Below are positions 1 to 9,665 of a stretch of DNA of 64,000 nucleotides, one piece after another. The stretch is from Paulinella micropora. Lineage: Eukaryota; Cercozoa; Imbricatea; Euglyphida; Paulinellidae. A program made the translations under genes and the position numbers. The notes below the pieces were generated by a model. The model was not told where the DNA came from. It was given only the letters and a program-made list of their open reading frames with translations, and searched no databases. The stretch is taken from the NCBI GenBank assembly GCA_019918135.1, contig WBZZ01005655.1:1-64000 (forward strand). Direction: 5' to 3'. Each line of letters starts with the position of its first letter. The stretch's first letter is position 1.

Positions 1-221
1 CTTTGCAAGAAATTCTTTCACCAACTTCACCGAGATTTGGTCAGCCAGATAATGGAATTTTTCGTACGTGAAATTTATTTTGGTAAATAAATCCGCGATG
101 TTTTCCTCCGTCGGTACCCGGAACAACTTGACAACTCCCTTCTCAACCAATTTCTCGAGCAGGTGGTACCTGACATCGATATGTTTGGTCCTTGACTCCC
201 CTAACCCCCTCTCTAAAAGGA

Positions 222-1124
222 TCATTCCTCATTGTCTTCGAACAAGGGGGTGAAACCTCTTATGGGCAAGCCGATGTCACGGAGGGACTGTCTCAATGCA
301 AGCAACTCCCTTACTGCTTCGTTAGCTGATACGGTCTCCGATTCAAGGGTGGATTGGGCTATGACAGTCTGAAGCTGAGAAAACCAAGCTACCGGTGCCC
401 CGTTGAAGAGGAAGATATACCCGGAGCGGGATTTCCTCGTAACCTTTTCTCCAGCAAAGTCTGAGTCGACGTATCCCACAAGGGGATGCTTGTCTATCAA
501 CTCTTCGACATTGGCGATAACGGGGACGCTGAATGCATTGACTTCCGTGGCTTCACACGAGTAAAGCTCAAGTGCCCTTTCGGCTGCCGATGGTCCCTCT
601 GCCGGTTTCCATGATTTAGGGGGCTTGGGGACAAAGAACCCTTCGGTCAACATCTTGACCAACCTGCTATCACCCCGTTTGAAATATAGGGCTCTAGGGG
701 TCAGCAACCATAGCATATGGTGAACCATGGCATAAGATATTTCAGGAGATGCCATTGGGACTTGTTGTTTCGCAGCTATAGTTAAAGGGCAGATCAAGAG
801 AGGGCGAGTGTGAACAGCAAGAAAGATAAGCATGCCGATCAAACATCTAAGATTATACTTGAGCGGGCGGTGTCCAACTTTCAGGGGGGCAGGGTTCTCT
901 GAAGTGAAGGGGGTTTTAGCAGGCACCTCCTTCATATAATCTAACTCATCTAAAAGCTCATATTTTCGTTGGTTTAGTAAAATCTCTTTTTCAGATTGGA
1001 CAATCTGGATGTTTTTGAATTCCGTGGCCTTCCCTAAGTTTTTACACCTGAAACCATGCTTCTTCATGCTCTCTACAAGACTTAATATTGTGTTTGGCTT
1101 CATCAGCAGCATGCAGCCCATCAT
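222..1124 (-). CDS. Copia-A reverse transcriptase end and RNase H part
   Basis: The C-terminal half carries the copia RNase H signature: VGYVDSDFAG, then SRSGYIFLFNGAPVAW, then a segment like the usual ALSSTEAEY region (STLESETVSANEAVREL). In a live copia this enzyme removes the RNA template during reverse transcription. It is the last pol module and lies nearest the element's 3' end. It is a fossil part of Copia-A. Confidence 0.8.
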   Translation of the reverse strand: MMGCMLLMKPNTILSLVESMKKHGFRCKNLGKATEFKNIQIVQSEKEILLNQRKYELLDELDYMKEVPAKTPFTSENPAPLKVGHRPLKYNLRCLIGMLIFLAVHTRPLLICPLTIAAKQQVPMASPEISYAMVHHMLWLLTPRALYFKRGDSRLVKMLTEGFFVPKPPKSWKPAEGPSAAERALELYSCEATEVNAFSVPVIANVEELIDKHPLVGYVDSDFAGEKVTRKSRSGYIFLFNGAPVAWFSQLQTVIAQSTLESETVSANEAVRELLALRQSLRDIGLPIRGFTPLFEDNEE

Positions 1125-1713
1125 CTAGTACGTGGAAAGAGAGAAGCTGAGTACTTATGGGGTCCTTGGCATGTTTGATAAAAGAAGCCCGGTCAAGGGA
1201 GAAAGTAATAAACGCTTGCTTTCTGACTAACTCACTCAACATTAAATCATACCACAATCTCCCCGCCTCAGGATGACCATAAAGGGCCTTCCGGAGGAGC
1301 CAAACAAAACCTTCTCTCTCAAAGCCCGGGGGGGGGGGGGTGACATAGATGTCATAAGGCATTTTGGCATGTAAGTAGGCAGTGGTGAAGTCAATTAGCC
1401 ACAAGTCTATTCCGAAGCAGGCAGCATAAGCAATGATAAGAAGGATAGTGCGATGATGAGCGGTGGGTGAGTATGTACGTTTGGGATCATATTGCAAGCC
1501 CGCTTTCAGGAGATCCCCTCTAAGGGTGATTCTAGCTTTATGATAGTCATCGCTCGTTCCTTGTTGCTTAACAGTGTCTATCCATTTTAGAGGGATAATG
1601 GGAGTGCCTGACCTTCTTGCCTCGCTCTCTTCTCTCCATTCAAATGCTTTGAGCTCCTCTTGCTGTCTGACTTCTGTCTCTCGCGCTTGTCTCCTATCCT
1701 TCGGCTTTTGCAC
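1042..1713 (-). CDS. Copia-A reverse transcriptase part
   Basis: This is a copia-type RNA-dependent DNA polymerase (RVT_2). Visible motifs include the KARITLRGD segment, the YSPTAHHRT segment, LIDFTTAYLHA around the first catalytic aspartate and the palm segment LRKALYGHPEAGRLWYD. These are diagnostic of Ty1/copia rather than gypsy or LINE enzymes. It lies between the integrase part on the right and the RNase H part on the left. Confidence 0.85.
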   Translation of the reverse strand: MQKPKDRRQARETEVRQQEELKAFEWREESEARRSGTPIIPLKWIDTVKQQGTSDDYHKARITLRGDLLKAGLQYDPKRTYSPTAHHRTILLIIAYAACFGIDLWLIDFTTAYLHAKMPYDIYVTPPPPGFEREGFVWLLRKALYGHPEAGRLWYDLMLSELVRKQAFITFSLDRASFIKHAKDPISTQLLSFHVLDDGLHAADEAKHNIKSCREHEEAWFQV

Positions 1714-2294
1714 GACGGGAAATTCCGGAATTTGCTCGGTGACCAGACAGTAAATGATTCTCTCTTCTTTCGCACAGACTGAGATATGTTTATTTCTGGT
1801 TCTCCCGGGGATTACGTTCTCCTGAGAAATGTTTCCTTGCTCATGAGATCTCCATCCCGGGGGATGTTTGTCCTTTTCCGCAGCTATCCTAACTCTCTCC
1901 CCCTCGGCATGGCCGAATTCACTGGTTACATTGGGGTCGTGGCGTGCCGGTTCAATAATAGCCTGCGGTACAAGAGAAGGGGGAGCTGCTCACCCTGAAA
2001 TCTCGTACTTTATGATCTCAGAATCTATTACTTTCTCCGTAACGCCATCATCAAACTTAACGTTGTGGGCTGGGAATCGTTTCTTTCTTCTGACAACCGG
2101 GGCAGTCGGGTCAAGAGTAACTCCCTTCCGTAAAGTGGAATCCCACTTATCTCTATAAGTGGATTTAGCCCACTCTTCCCCGAAAGCCCGTGCCGGGATC
2201 TGGACGATCTTCCCAGACAAGATGACTTTAAGTTTGGGTTTTCTCCCCCTCTTTCCCACTACTTTGACACCTTTCTCCCCCTGACTCATGCTCC

Positions 2295-3125
2295 CTACAT
2301 TCCATGAAGACATCTTATTCCCCCTGAGCTTAAATCCTGAATTGGGGCATCGTTTTCGTCACTATCGCTTGTAACGATCACCGAGTCACCATCATTTGCA
2401 GGTCCTTTCTGAGATGTCGTAGATGTAATGGGGGCATTCTCAGTACTTTCACTATTACTAGTAGCAGCTACAGCAGGTGGGGTAGATGCACCATATGTAG
2501 TTTCTGGTACTTCGAAGCTAACATTCTCCTTGGGTGGTGTATCGACTGGGGGCAGAACAGCAGAGGGTGTGGCCAATTTCCATCCGACCGAAAACATACC
2601 CTCATCTGCTGTTCCTTCGAGGTTTTTGGAAGCCTCTCGTCTACCCAGTTTCCATCCATCGAACATAACATCCCGGACATTACCGTGTATTACACGCGCA
2701 ACGGGATCATAAACACGATAATACCCGGTATTACGTTCGTAACCTACAAAGATAACTTTCTTCCCTCTCTCGCCTTTCCCCCGCCGAACCTTAACCTTCA
2801 TCACTGCAGCGCAACCAGCGGGGCGAAGGTGATGCAGGTACGGCTTCCGGCGGTGAATGACTTCGAAAGGGGACTTACCCTTAAAGGGTCCTTTGGCTAT
2901 CAGGAGGAGGTTGTTAATATAAGTGGCGTTTTTTTCCATCTCCGTCCAGAACTTGGGAGGGAGCTCAGCATCACTAAGCATCGCCCTAGCAGGCCCACCG
3001 TTAGTTTTGTGGGACCTCTCTATCTTTGAGACTGCCTGTTTCTCGGCGGTTGGAGCCTCAATCAAGATAGGCTGGTTAACATTAAGCCACTCCTGAAAGG
3101 TATCATTGACCATATTCTTGGTCAC
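2295..3125 (-). CDS. Copia-A integrase C-terminal part
   Basis: This matches the part of copia integrases after the catalytic core: GGPARAMLSDAELPPKFW (the usual ARAML...LPxxFW signature), then the KGKSPFEVIHRRKPYLHHLRPAGC block and a VIFVGYERNTGYYRVYDP block. The downstream half is Ser/Thr-rich linker towards reverse transcriptase. The corresponding blocks in Copia-B and Copia-C are recognisably similar. Confidence 0.8.
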   Translation of the reverse strand: MTKNMVNDTFQEWLNVNQPILIEAPTAEKQAVSKIERSHKTNGGPARAMLSDAELPPKFWTEMEKNATYINNLLLIAKGPFKGKSPFEVIHRRKPYLHHLRPAGCAAVMKVKVRRGKGERGKKVIFVGYERNTGYYRVYDPVARVIHGNVRDVMFDGWKLGRREASKNLEGTADEGMFSVGWKLATPSAVLPPVDTPPKENVSFEVPETTYGASTPPAVAATSNSESTENAPITSTTSQKGPANDGDSVIVTSDSDENDAPIQDLSSGGIRCLHGM

Positions 3126-3778
3126 AGGTAATGAATTTGACTTTCCGGTTTGTGTCTTTCAAAGAATGCAACGGCCTTAATAAAACACGGAACGAATTCA
3201 TTCTTATGACGTAAATAATAGTCGAGCTCGAAATTTGAAGCGAGACATTTGACCGTAAATTTGTATCGCTTACCATCCCATAATATCGTGTTCCACCATC
3301 CTTGTGTGTCCATAGAAATATGAACCCCGGAATGACGTTCAACAATGTGATGGTTTTTGTGGAAATGTGGTGCTTTCTTTATTTTATTCCTTAAGCAGTA
3401 CTCACACTTCATAATCCTTTCTCGCCATCCTACCCCTACTATCCTCACCCCCATATAGTAAGCCATTCTTTCCATAGCCTTTACCCCTCTATGTTTACAC
3501 ATTCGGTGGAAGACGGTGGCGTGTATATGCTCACTATGTGTGGGTCGGACAACAGGGTTTAAAGCTTTTGACATTTGACAACCAACATCATGTTCATGAG
3601 TTCGTGAGGTGTGCGAACATACATCATTTGGCATGACCAAACAACAAGCGAAACTCTGTGAACAATATTCAACCTTCTCCGTATTTATTTCGGCAGACAA
3701 TTGGACATATGATTTATTGTCGTGACACCCCCATCCGCATAAACATGGGACATCATTGCAATATACATCATTGTACAC
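3122..3778 (-). CDS. Copia-A GAG-pre-integrase and integrase core part
   Basis: Residues from about 85 to 130 carry an HHCC-type zinc-binding pattern (THSEHIHATVFHRMCKHRG, then CEYCLRNKIKKAP). It is followed by the start of the rve core at HISMDTQGWW and YYLRHKNEFVPCF, which closely parallels HVDTQGAW and YLAHKNEFIACL of Copia-C. In a live element integrase inserts the cDNA. This is a fossil part. Confidence 0.8.
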   Translation of the reverse strand: MYNDVYCNDVPCLCGWGCHDNKSYVQLSAEINTEKVEYCSQSFACCLVMPNDVCSHTSRTHEHDVGCQMSKALNPVVRPTHSEHIHATVFHRMCKHRGVKAMERMAYYMGVRIVGVGWRERIMKCEYCLRNKIKKAPHFHKNHHIVERHSGVHISMDTQGWWNTILWDGKRYKFTVKCLASNFELDYYLRHKNEFVPCFIKAVAFFERHKPESQIHYL

Positions 3779-3971
3779 GGGAAGAGTCGTTGGTTGTGTA
3801 GGACGGCGAGGAGGGAGTCAGAATGTGACAGTGGATGACGGTGCTCCCTCTTTCTCTACCTTCACATTCTGCTTTTCAAGGGGGACTGGTTCGTATCGTT
3901 GGTTTGGGTCTGGAGGGGGCATTCCCGGGGGATCCAAGACGAACGTTTGTTAGGCAAAGATCTGCCCCTAG

Positions 3972-5021
3972 CTACAATCTGTTCTTCCTCGATATGGATT
4001 GGGGACTTAAGCACAACCAGTTCTGATGGACTACTGCCAGTCCTCGTTTCAACCAAGCCGAAGTAGCCACTAAACCGTAACTCAAGTGGGGGTTGTACGT
4101 TGTGTGCGAATCATACACCTGGATCGGTTCCCCATTTGCTCCAGAGAGCTGCATCAAGACTTTCCCTTTGTACTCCGTCTTAATGCTCCCTTTCGCGATT
4201 TTGAACTTTTGAGGGTTATGTTTCATTCTCACGGACACATCCTTATGGGGTGATTGGGACTTACTAGCCCCACTATCATCTACCCAAACCATCCCCGCCA
4301 TACTCTTTTCAGGTGTCTCTCTCTCATCTCCCTCGTTCTCATGCATCATTATGACACAATCTTTCTCAGATGGAGGTGAGGTGTTTGAGGTAGTGTTGGG
4401 AGATTTGCTAGGTCTTGACGGTGGAATATCTCGTACGTTCTCCCCCTCTACCCCTATCCTTTGTAGGTATTCTCGGTATTCCAGTAATTGAGTTCTTAGA
4501 TGAGGAAATGCCGCAACGAGCCCCCTTGCAAAAGGGTTGTTCCATTTGTGGGCCATAGAATGGACGAAACTCTGGATATCCATATAGAGTTCAAGATAGA
4601 ACTCATTAACTTCCCCGTCTCTCCCGGTAATAAGAGAATCTCTCACCTCTATCTCTCTAGCACCCTCTGCTAACGCACCGAACAATGTATGTATCTCTCC
4701 AAGAGATGGTATTTCTCCATTTCCCCCTACTATCATCATCTTCCCCTCATTCCATCTCCATGCGATCGTGGGGTCTCTCCTGATCCTATCTCTCTCTAAC
4801 TCTCTCTCCCTCGCCTCATTCAACTCGCTGGGTGCAAGGCGCGGTGAAGGGGAATGCGTGATACGACGGACAAACGAGGCTCTCTTGGCTTCCCCTTCTT
4901 CTCCCCCTGCCTCATCCTCAACGCTCTTACTTCTCTTTCTTAGAGTTCGAGCGTTGTACAAATGGTGCAGGAGAAGAAGAGGAAGACTTCTGGGGAGAAG
5001 CATAAGAGATGGTTTCATCAT
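3972..5021 (-). CDS. Copia-A protease region with upstream spacer
   Basis: The centre is Ser/Pro-rich and charged. From about residue 240 a copia-type aspartic protease signature appears (MVWVDDSGASKSQSPHK), followed by VLMQLSGANGEPIQVYDSHT. The N-terminal 60 residues resemble sequence at 13228-13460. The right end of this frame lies just inside the Copia-B insertion site. Confidence 0.7.
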   Translation of the reverse strand: MMKPSLMLLPRSLPLLLLHHLYNARTLRKRSKSVEDEAGGEEGEAKRASFVRRITHSPSPRLAPSELNEARERELERDRIRRDPTIAWRWNEGKMMIVGGNGEIPSLGEIHTLFGALAEGAREIEVRDSLITGRDGEVNEFYLELYMDIQSFVHSMAHKWNNPFARGLVAAFPHLRTQLLEYREYLQRIGVEGENVRDIPPSRPSKSPNTTSNTSPPSEKDCVIMMHENEGDERETPEKSMAGMVWVDDSGASKSQSPHKDVSVRMKHNPQKFKIAKGSIKTEYKGKVLMQLSGANGEPIQVYDSHTTYNPHLSYGLVATSAWLKRGLAVVHQNWLCLSPQSISRKNRL

Positions 5022-5072
5022 CGTCTTCGTCAGTCATCGTCTCTCCTTCACCTCACTCTCTTCTTTGGTTAT

Positions 5073-5077
5073 TTCCC
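5073..5077. repeat. Copia-B target-site duplication, left copy (TTCCC)
   Basis: TTCCC directly precedes the 5' LTR, and the same five bases follow the 3' LTR at 13223-13227. Five-base duplications are usual for copia integrase. Confidence 0.85.
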
Positions 5078-5473
5078 AGTAAGCAATAATATATACTAAA
5101 TATATTGTTACCTTTTATGGTCAATTTCACGACATAACATTTATATTTGACCGGATCATATTCATTACCATTTTCATATTTCGTATCATAATTATTATTC
5201 GTTACGTTGATATTACCGTTATTCACAATTAGTTGTCAGTTAGTATAGATTGGCCCATACTGAATCATCACTTGAATTTCTGACCACAAGATCAGTATAT
5301 AAATTTGTGGTATTTATTTCACTATAAATTTATGGTAAATTAGATTGAGTTTCAGTCATTGGTTTCTAACCATTGATTAAATTCATTATTGTTCCTTCAA
5401 CCTTTGATCAAAGTGCCTCAGCGCAAACGATTATTCAAGTATCCGGAGACTAATGTCTACTAGTGTAGTTACT
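5078..5473 (+). repeat. Copia-B 5' LTR
   Basis: 396 bp, matching 12827-13222 with about four substitutions. The ends are AGTAAG...GTTACT here and AGTAAG...CTTACT in the 3' copy, a short terminal inverted repeat in place of the common TG...CA. A TATA box (TATATAAA) lies at 5296-5303 and is a plausible promoter for the genomic RNA. Confidence 0.92.
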
Positions 5474-5489
5474 GGTTATGGAGCCTTGG
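5474..5489 (+). other. Copia-B primer-binding site, half tRNA-iMet type
   Basis: GGTTATGGAGCCTTGG begins directly after the 5' LTR. Drosophila copia and Ty5 are known to prime from an internal fragment of initiator tRNA-Met, with sites of the form GGTTATGRGCCC. This sequence fits that class closely. The first ATG of the gag region (5478) lies inside it. Confidence 0.7.
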
Positions 5490-5584
5490 ATGCGCCCCGT
5501 TACCAATAACTCAAGCTACCGAGATTCCCGAAAAGACCCATCGATGAATTTGACCTTTGGAAATTCCAATTTTTCGCTTTTTTA

Positions 5585-6799
5585 TTGGGCGTGGACGCAC
5601 GCTACATACTACTTCTGGAAGACCAAGAATCGCCCTACTCGGTACAAGAGATTGCTACAATCTACGCAAGTACCAGAATTACTGGACTAAGACCCACCCA
5701 CCCCGCCCCTAACAACATTACTGGATCTGGACTGTCAGCACGACAGCAAGACACCTCGACAGCAAGACAGTCGAGAAGGAGGAGCGATGACGACGAAGAC
5801 GATGAAGCATACGGATCGAGACGTGGCGACTCATCATCGAGCAGCTCGTCATCACTGACCAGCTCGTCCTCAAGCAGCCCATCCTCGACCAACCCGTCCT
5901 CAGGTAGCCAAGCACCCGCCCTCTTGCCTACTATCAACGTACCAACTGACCTGGATACACTTTTCAGCCAAGCAGACTACATCAAAGCACAGATCCATGT
6001 CCGCTGCTTCCTTGTGGAAGCATGCCAAGAGTCGACAGCTCTACTGACCGTCCAACGAGCAGGAACCAACCCAGCGGTGATCTGGACAGCGATCTGCGAG
6101 CGATTCGGCAGCAAAGGATCGGTTTCCATCGCTCGCCTACTAATGCAGCTGTTCGAGACAAAGCTGAAGTCAAGCAATGGCCTACCAACATGGATGGAGC
6201 TCTTGACCCAACGCTTCGAGCGCCTACAGTCAAGAGGAGTGCCTCTACCTGATAAATTCAGAGTCGTATTCTTGCTCTTTAAACTTAAGGAGTGCGCCTC
6301 TCTATCTATGGGGGATGTAGGGGGAACTATGTATTGGTCTCGTGCTGATGCTGACAAACAACGTTATAATGAGATATGTTCACTCATCTTACAAGCATAC
6401 CATGCTAACCAACTCTCTGCTGCCTCATCTAGGTCCTCGACAGCCCTGTTCACTTCGGCCACACCCGTTGCTATCAACAAAGACATCCGATGTCTCAACT
6501 GCAACCGACGAGGACACATTGCGGCCCAGTGTCGATCCACCTGCATCAAACGAGTCTGCGAGGGCCGACCGAAACACTCTGGGGCTGAATGCCCAGTCCG
6601 CAGACGACCCACGCAGCCAAACTCGAACACACGTCGCGGTGGTCGAGGGGGAGGACCGAATCAACGAGGACGTGGAGGCCAACCTAGACAGACCAACACA
6701 AGACGGATTCAACGATCGAGCGGACAAGCCAACGCGACAACCGAAGTGGAAGCCACGGACGACGTCGATGATCCAACAGGCAACCCACCCGAGACATGA
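5585..6799 (+). CDS. gag: Copia-B Gag with double zinc knuckle
   Basis: The N-terminal half includes a Ser-rich acidic stretch (residues about 55-105), then a UBN2-like Gag core (VWTAICERFGSKGSVSIARLL, LLTQRFERLQ). Near residue 300 lies a CCHC knuckle, CLNCNRRGHIAAQC, followed at once by a second cluster CIKRVCEGRPKHSGAEC, spaced C-x4-C-x5-H-x4-C. The tail is Arg/Gly-rich and suits RNA binding. Gag would form the virus-like particle and package RNA. The same double cluster occurs in Copia-A and Copia-C. Confidence 0.85.
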   Translation: MGVDARYILLLEDQESPYSVQEIATIYASTRITGLRPTHPAPNNITGSGLSARQQDTSTARQSRRRSDDDEDDEAYGSRRGDSSSSSSSSLTSSSSSSPSSTNPSSGSQAPALLPTINVPTDLDTLFSQADYIKAQIHVRCFLVEACQESTALLTVQRAGTNPAVIWTAICERFGSKGSVSIARLLMQLFETKLKSSNGLPTWMELLTQRFERLQSRGVPLPDKFRVVFLLFKLKECASLSMGDVGGTMYWSRADADKQRYNEICSLILQAYHANQLSAASSRSSTALFTSATPVAINKDIRCLNCNRRGHIAAQCRSTCIKRVCEGRPKHSGAECPVRRRPTQPNSNTRRGGRGGGPNQRGRGGQPRQTNTRRIQRSSGQANATTEVEATDDVDDPTGNPPET

Positions 6800-6802
6800 C
6801 TG

Positions 6803-8371
6803 ATGCATTCCGCCGACTTCGACGACGAACGACCCGGACCAGAGGAGGACGAACCATCGCAAGAAGAAGTAGCCTACGTACAAAGGGGAAGTAGGTACAG
6901 AAATAGAGCAGGACCTATCCAACTGTCTCCTCTAACACCCACTTCTGATACCTATAACCCTCCCACCCCCACTGGAGCATCGCCCGCACCGCACCCTGAT
7001 TACGTGGAAGACCCGACGAGACGCCCAGACATCCCATGGAGCTCGCTGACAATCACACAACGCATGGACGAGAACGACTACAGACGTGCCTACGTTCAAT
7101 GGACGCGCATGCGGGACGCATTTCGAGCGATCCCACAAGGATTCCCTGTCCCACCTGCTCATTGGCCGCGACCTTGGTGCCCCCTTGGAACACCCCTCAA
7201 CTATTTCCTTCCAAGAACGGATCCGTGGATGTTACCATCGCTGCTAGTTCAAGACGCGCCCGGCTCAACAGGTATTGAGCACATCGTACTGCGGACAAGA
7301 TGCCCGAGACGAGCACGACGTGAACCAGGTAGTTCACCGCAACAACCGCCGGAAACAACTACACAATCCCCGCGCGTGCCAACACGGAGCTTTATGAGCT
7401 CACCTGCACCGGAAGACAGGACGACATCAGAGCAAGACCGTCAAGAAGAGCAACCTACCTCAACGCCCATCGGAGAACATCGACAGCGACAGTTGAGTTC
7501 AACCAGCGCAGAGGACACCTCGATGAGCGAAACACCGCCTACCCCGTCAATGGCATACAATGAGGAATCGCCCATTTCAAGTTTCACGGTACCTATCCCA
7601 CCGAACCTGCAGACCGAGTGCTTTACCCCGTTGGCCCCGACGACGACTTCAGCGAATGCATCTACGGACAACAAGGACGCAATAAGACGCATACAAGCTA
7701 TCGAAGCATTACCCTACGGCCAACCAGTGCAATACAGACGTGTACCTGGAGTTTCACAGCCAACAGAACGACGATACACCTTCGCTTGGACAGATGCACA
7801 TCATTGCTTTCGTCACCCTACCACCGATGAGCTGGCCTACTGGAGCATCGTGAAGGACTTCCGACTACTCCCGGAGAACTGGGCACTAACCAAACCAGAC
7901 TGCGTCGACTGCAAGACTATACGCGAAACCAGACGCGGCAGCATTAGATGGGATTGCACCTACTGCGGCAACCAAGAAGGGAAACTGAAGCGTTGCAGCG
8001 GATGTCAACTCGTCTACTACTGCAACACCGATCATCAGAGGACCGATTGGCCGGCACACAAAGAGTTCTGCAACATGGCCAAGCGGCATCCACTCATCAA
8101 CCGACTTCGAGAAAGGGGAACGAGATACGATCTACTCGGCATACCAACGGACCAGCCCGAGCTAGGCGACCTCGCATTTCAGCATCTGTTACGTTACCGT
8201 GAAGGTGGACCACACGCACCACTGTTCATAGACACACCCACAATGGTAGATATGGCGATGAGCCTAGATGAATTTACGACGAGGGGAAGACGTGTGGACC
8301 CCAGGACGGCCACAATGCACAATCACACGCCCACCTTAACTTCACGGAAAACGAAGAAGACTACGAGGTGA
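6803..8371 (+). CDS. Copia-B second ORF with MYND-type zinc finger
   Basis: 522 residues between gag and protease. Most of it is Pro/Thr-rich and without recognised domains. Near residues 383-425 there is a MYND finger: CTYC, then CSGC, then VYYCNTDHQ, then W..H...C, with the ligand after YC-x3 being His. MYND fingers normally mediate protein-protein contacts in eukaryotic regulators. The start lies 3 bases after the gag frame ends, and the end overlaps the next frame by 4 bases. A MYND finger between copia gag and protease is unusual, and its role is unknown. Confidence 0.75.
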   Translation: MHSADFDDERPGPEEDEPSQEEVAYVQRGSRYRNRAGPIQLSPLTPTSDTYNPPTPTGASPAPHPDYVEDPTRRPDIPWSSLTITQRMDENDYRRAYVQWTRMRDAFRAIPQGFPVPPAHWPRPWCPLGTPLNYFLPRTDPWMLPSLLVQDAPGSTGIEHIVLRTRCPRRARREPGSSPQQPPETTTQSPRVPTRSFMSSPAPEDRTTSEQDRQEEQPTSTPIGEHRQRQLSSTSAEDTSMSETPPTPSMAYNEESPISSFTVPIPPNLQTECFTPLAPTTTSANASTDNKDAIRRIQAIEALPYGQPVQYRRVPGVSQPTERRYTFAWTDAHHCFRHPTTDELAYWSIVKDFRLLPENWALTKPDCVDCKTIRETRRGSIRWDCTYCGNQEGKLKRCSGCQLVYYCNTDHQRTDWPAHKEFCNMAKRHPLINRLRERGTRYDLLGIPTDQPELGDLAFQHLLRYREGGPHAPLFIDTPTMVDMAMSLDEFTTRGRRVDPRTATMHNHTPTLTSRKTKKTTR

Positions 8372-9549
8372 CCTCTTCGACACCGAATGCGAACTTAGCT
8401 GCGCTCGCCGCTACCACGCCGGACATACCCAACTTCGACGAAGCGTATACAATCAACGAGACGGACCCACCATGGACTATGCTCCCACCACCTCCAAGTG
8501 GAACAGATGAGACCGGACAAGAACAGCACGAACCCTACGGTGTAGGTGCAGCAGGCGAAAGATGGCGAGAACAACTGGAGAAGCAACTGAAACGCATACT
8601 CAACATACCCGACGCGCCGTCCGATGTGAAGCGTTCACCGCCTCCAGCACCATACACACCTGAAATAGAACCACTGTTCAACGACAACGTGAGACCACCG
8701 CTCAACTATTACCCACCTGCCGGACGTGTGGAAGCTGAAGAACTACGCGAACGCCTACGACGTCATGACTACTCACACACATTCGAATTCGTGTTAATGG
8801 CAGACGTATTTGACGAATTAGAAGCAATAAGGGACCCGAAAGAAGATACCACAGACGTTGCAACCATCCCTGACGAAGATGCAACTGACGACATCGACGA
8901 CCCGGAGCTCGACGACCCTGAACATGAGAACTATCTCTACCCACCCGCCCTGGACTTCGCCAACGTACGCGAGTGGCAATACTACGTCAACAGGCATCCA
9001 GAGCTGGAATATTTGGAGTTCAAGAACATGGACGAATACAACAGATGGATGCAGGAGACAATGGACTTAGAACGGGCAGAGCTCAAGCGCCCTATGGTCA
9101 ACTATGTGCTAATGGCCGACGGCAATCCCCCTGACGTGGTCGACAGCGCATGCAACCGATGGCTATTCCATGAGAAGGCGTCTATCGACCCCAAGTCTAT
9201 CCGCGAAGAGAAACCGGCTTTCCTCAATAACATATCTGGTAAGCCGCTTCCGGTGAGGACGCGGGCTACTGCCACTCCGACGTGGCTCAATGGTTATGGT
9301 CAATCGGTTAAACAGTCATTTCCCAACTCACTCATATCACCGTCATTACCATTCAACCTTGTTCCCACCCCACGCCTTGACCATGACATGCACAAAACAA
9401 TCATCCATCAAAATGGTCAAGTATTCATCTATGACAAGCCCATAACACTTGACAAGAAGAACATACTAGCAAGGGGGAGGCTCAATTCACACTTGCTATA
9501 CGAGTTAGATAAGCCAGGAATGACACCACTTGACCCTCATCAAAGATAA
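8368..9549 (+). CDS. Copia-B protease region
   Basis: The first 230 residues are acidic and Pro-rich with no known domain. From about residue 245 a retropepsin-like start VLMADGNPPDVVDSACNRWLF appears in the position of the copia protease. About 100 residues later ITLDKKNILARGRLNSHLLYEL matches the start of the GAG-pre-integrase domain and parallels ETSDILVRGRL in Copia-C. Processing of the polyprotein is the expected role. Confidence 0.6.
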   Translation: MTSSTPNANLAALAATTPDIPNFDEAYTINETDPPWTMLPPPPSGTDETGQEQHEPYGVGAAGERWREQLEKQLKRILNIPDAPSDVKRSPPPAPYTPEIEPLFNDNVRPPLNYYPPAGRVEAEELRERLRRHDYSHTFEFVLMADVFDELEAIRDPKEDTTDVATIPDEDATDDIDDPELDDPEHENYLYPPALDFANVREWQYYVNRHPELEYLEFKNMDEYNRWMQETMDLERAELKRPMVNYVLMADGNPPDVVDSACNRWLFHEKASIDPKSIREEKPAFLNNISGKPLPVRTRATATPTWLNGYGQSVKQSFPNSLISPSLPFNLVPTPRLDHDMHKTIIHQNGQVFIYDKPITLDKKNILARGRLNSHLLYELDKPGMTPLDPHQR

Positions 9550-9665
9550 ATACCATACAGTACAAGCAGAGAGAACAACTGTCACTGGCTGCAACCATCG
9601 ACAACCTACCAGACCTTGCATTATGGTCAGTCAATCCTCTCCCATCACATGCACCGTACGATCCA

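Larger units (their letters stand above)
1..5077 (-). mobile_element. Copia-A, 3' part of a Ty1/copia LTR element (fossil)
   Basis: Minus-strand copia pol modules run right to left in the standard order protease, integrase, reverse transcriptase, RNase H. The element continues beyond the left edge, so its 3' LTR is not visible. On the right it stops exactly at the 5-bp target duplication of Copia-B. A segment at 13228-13527 and gag-type sequence at 42745-45050 in the same orientation are probably the rest of it. It is clearly broken, with more than half a dozen breaks, so it is the oldest layer of the nest. The family call rests on module order and motifs. Confidence 0.85.
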
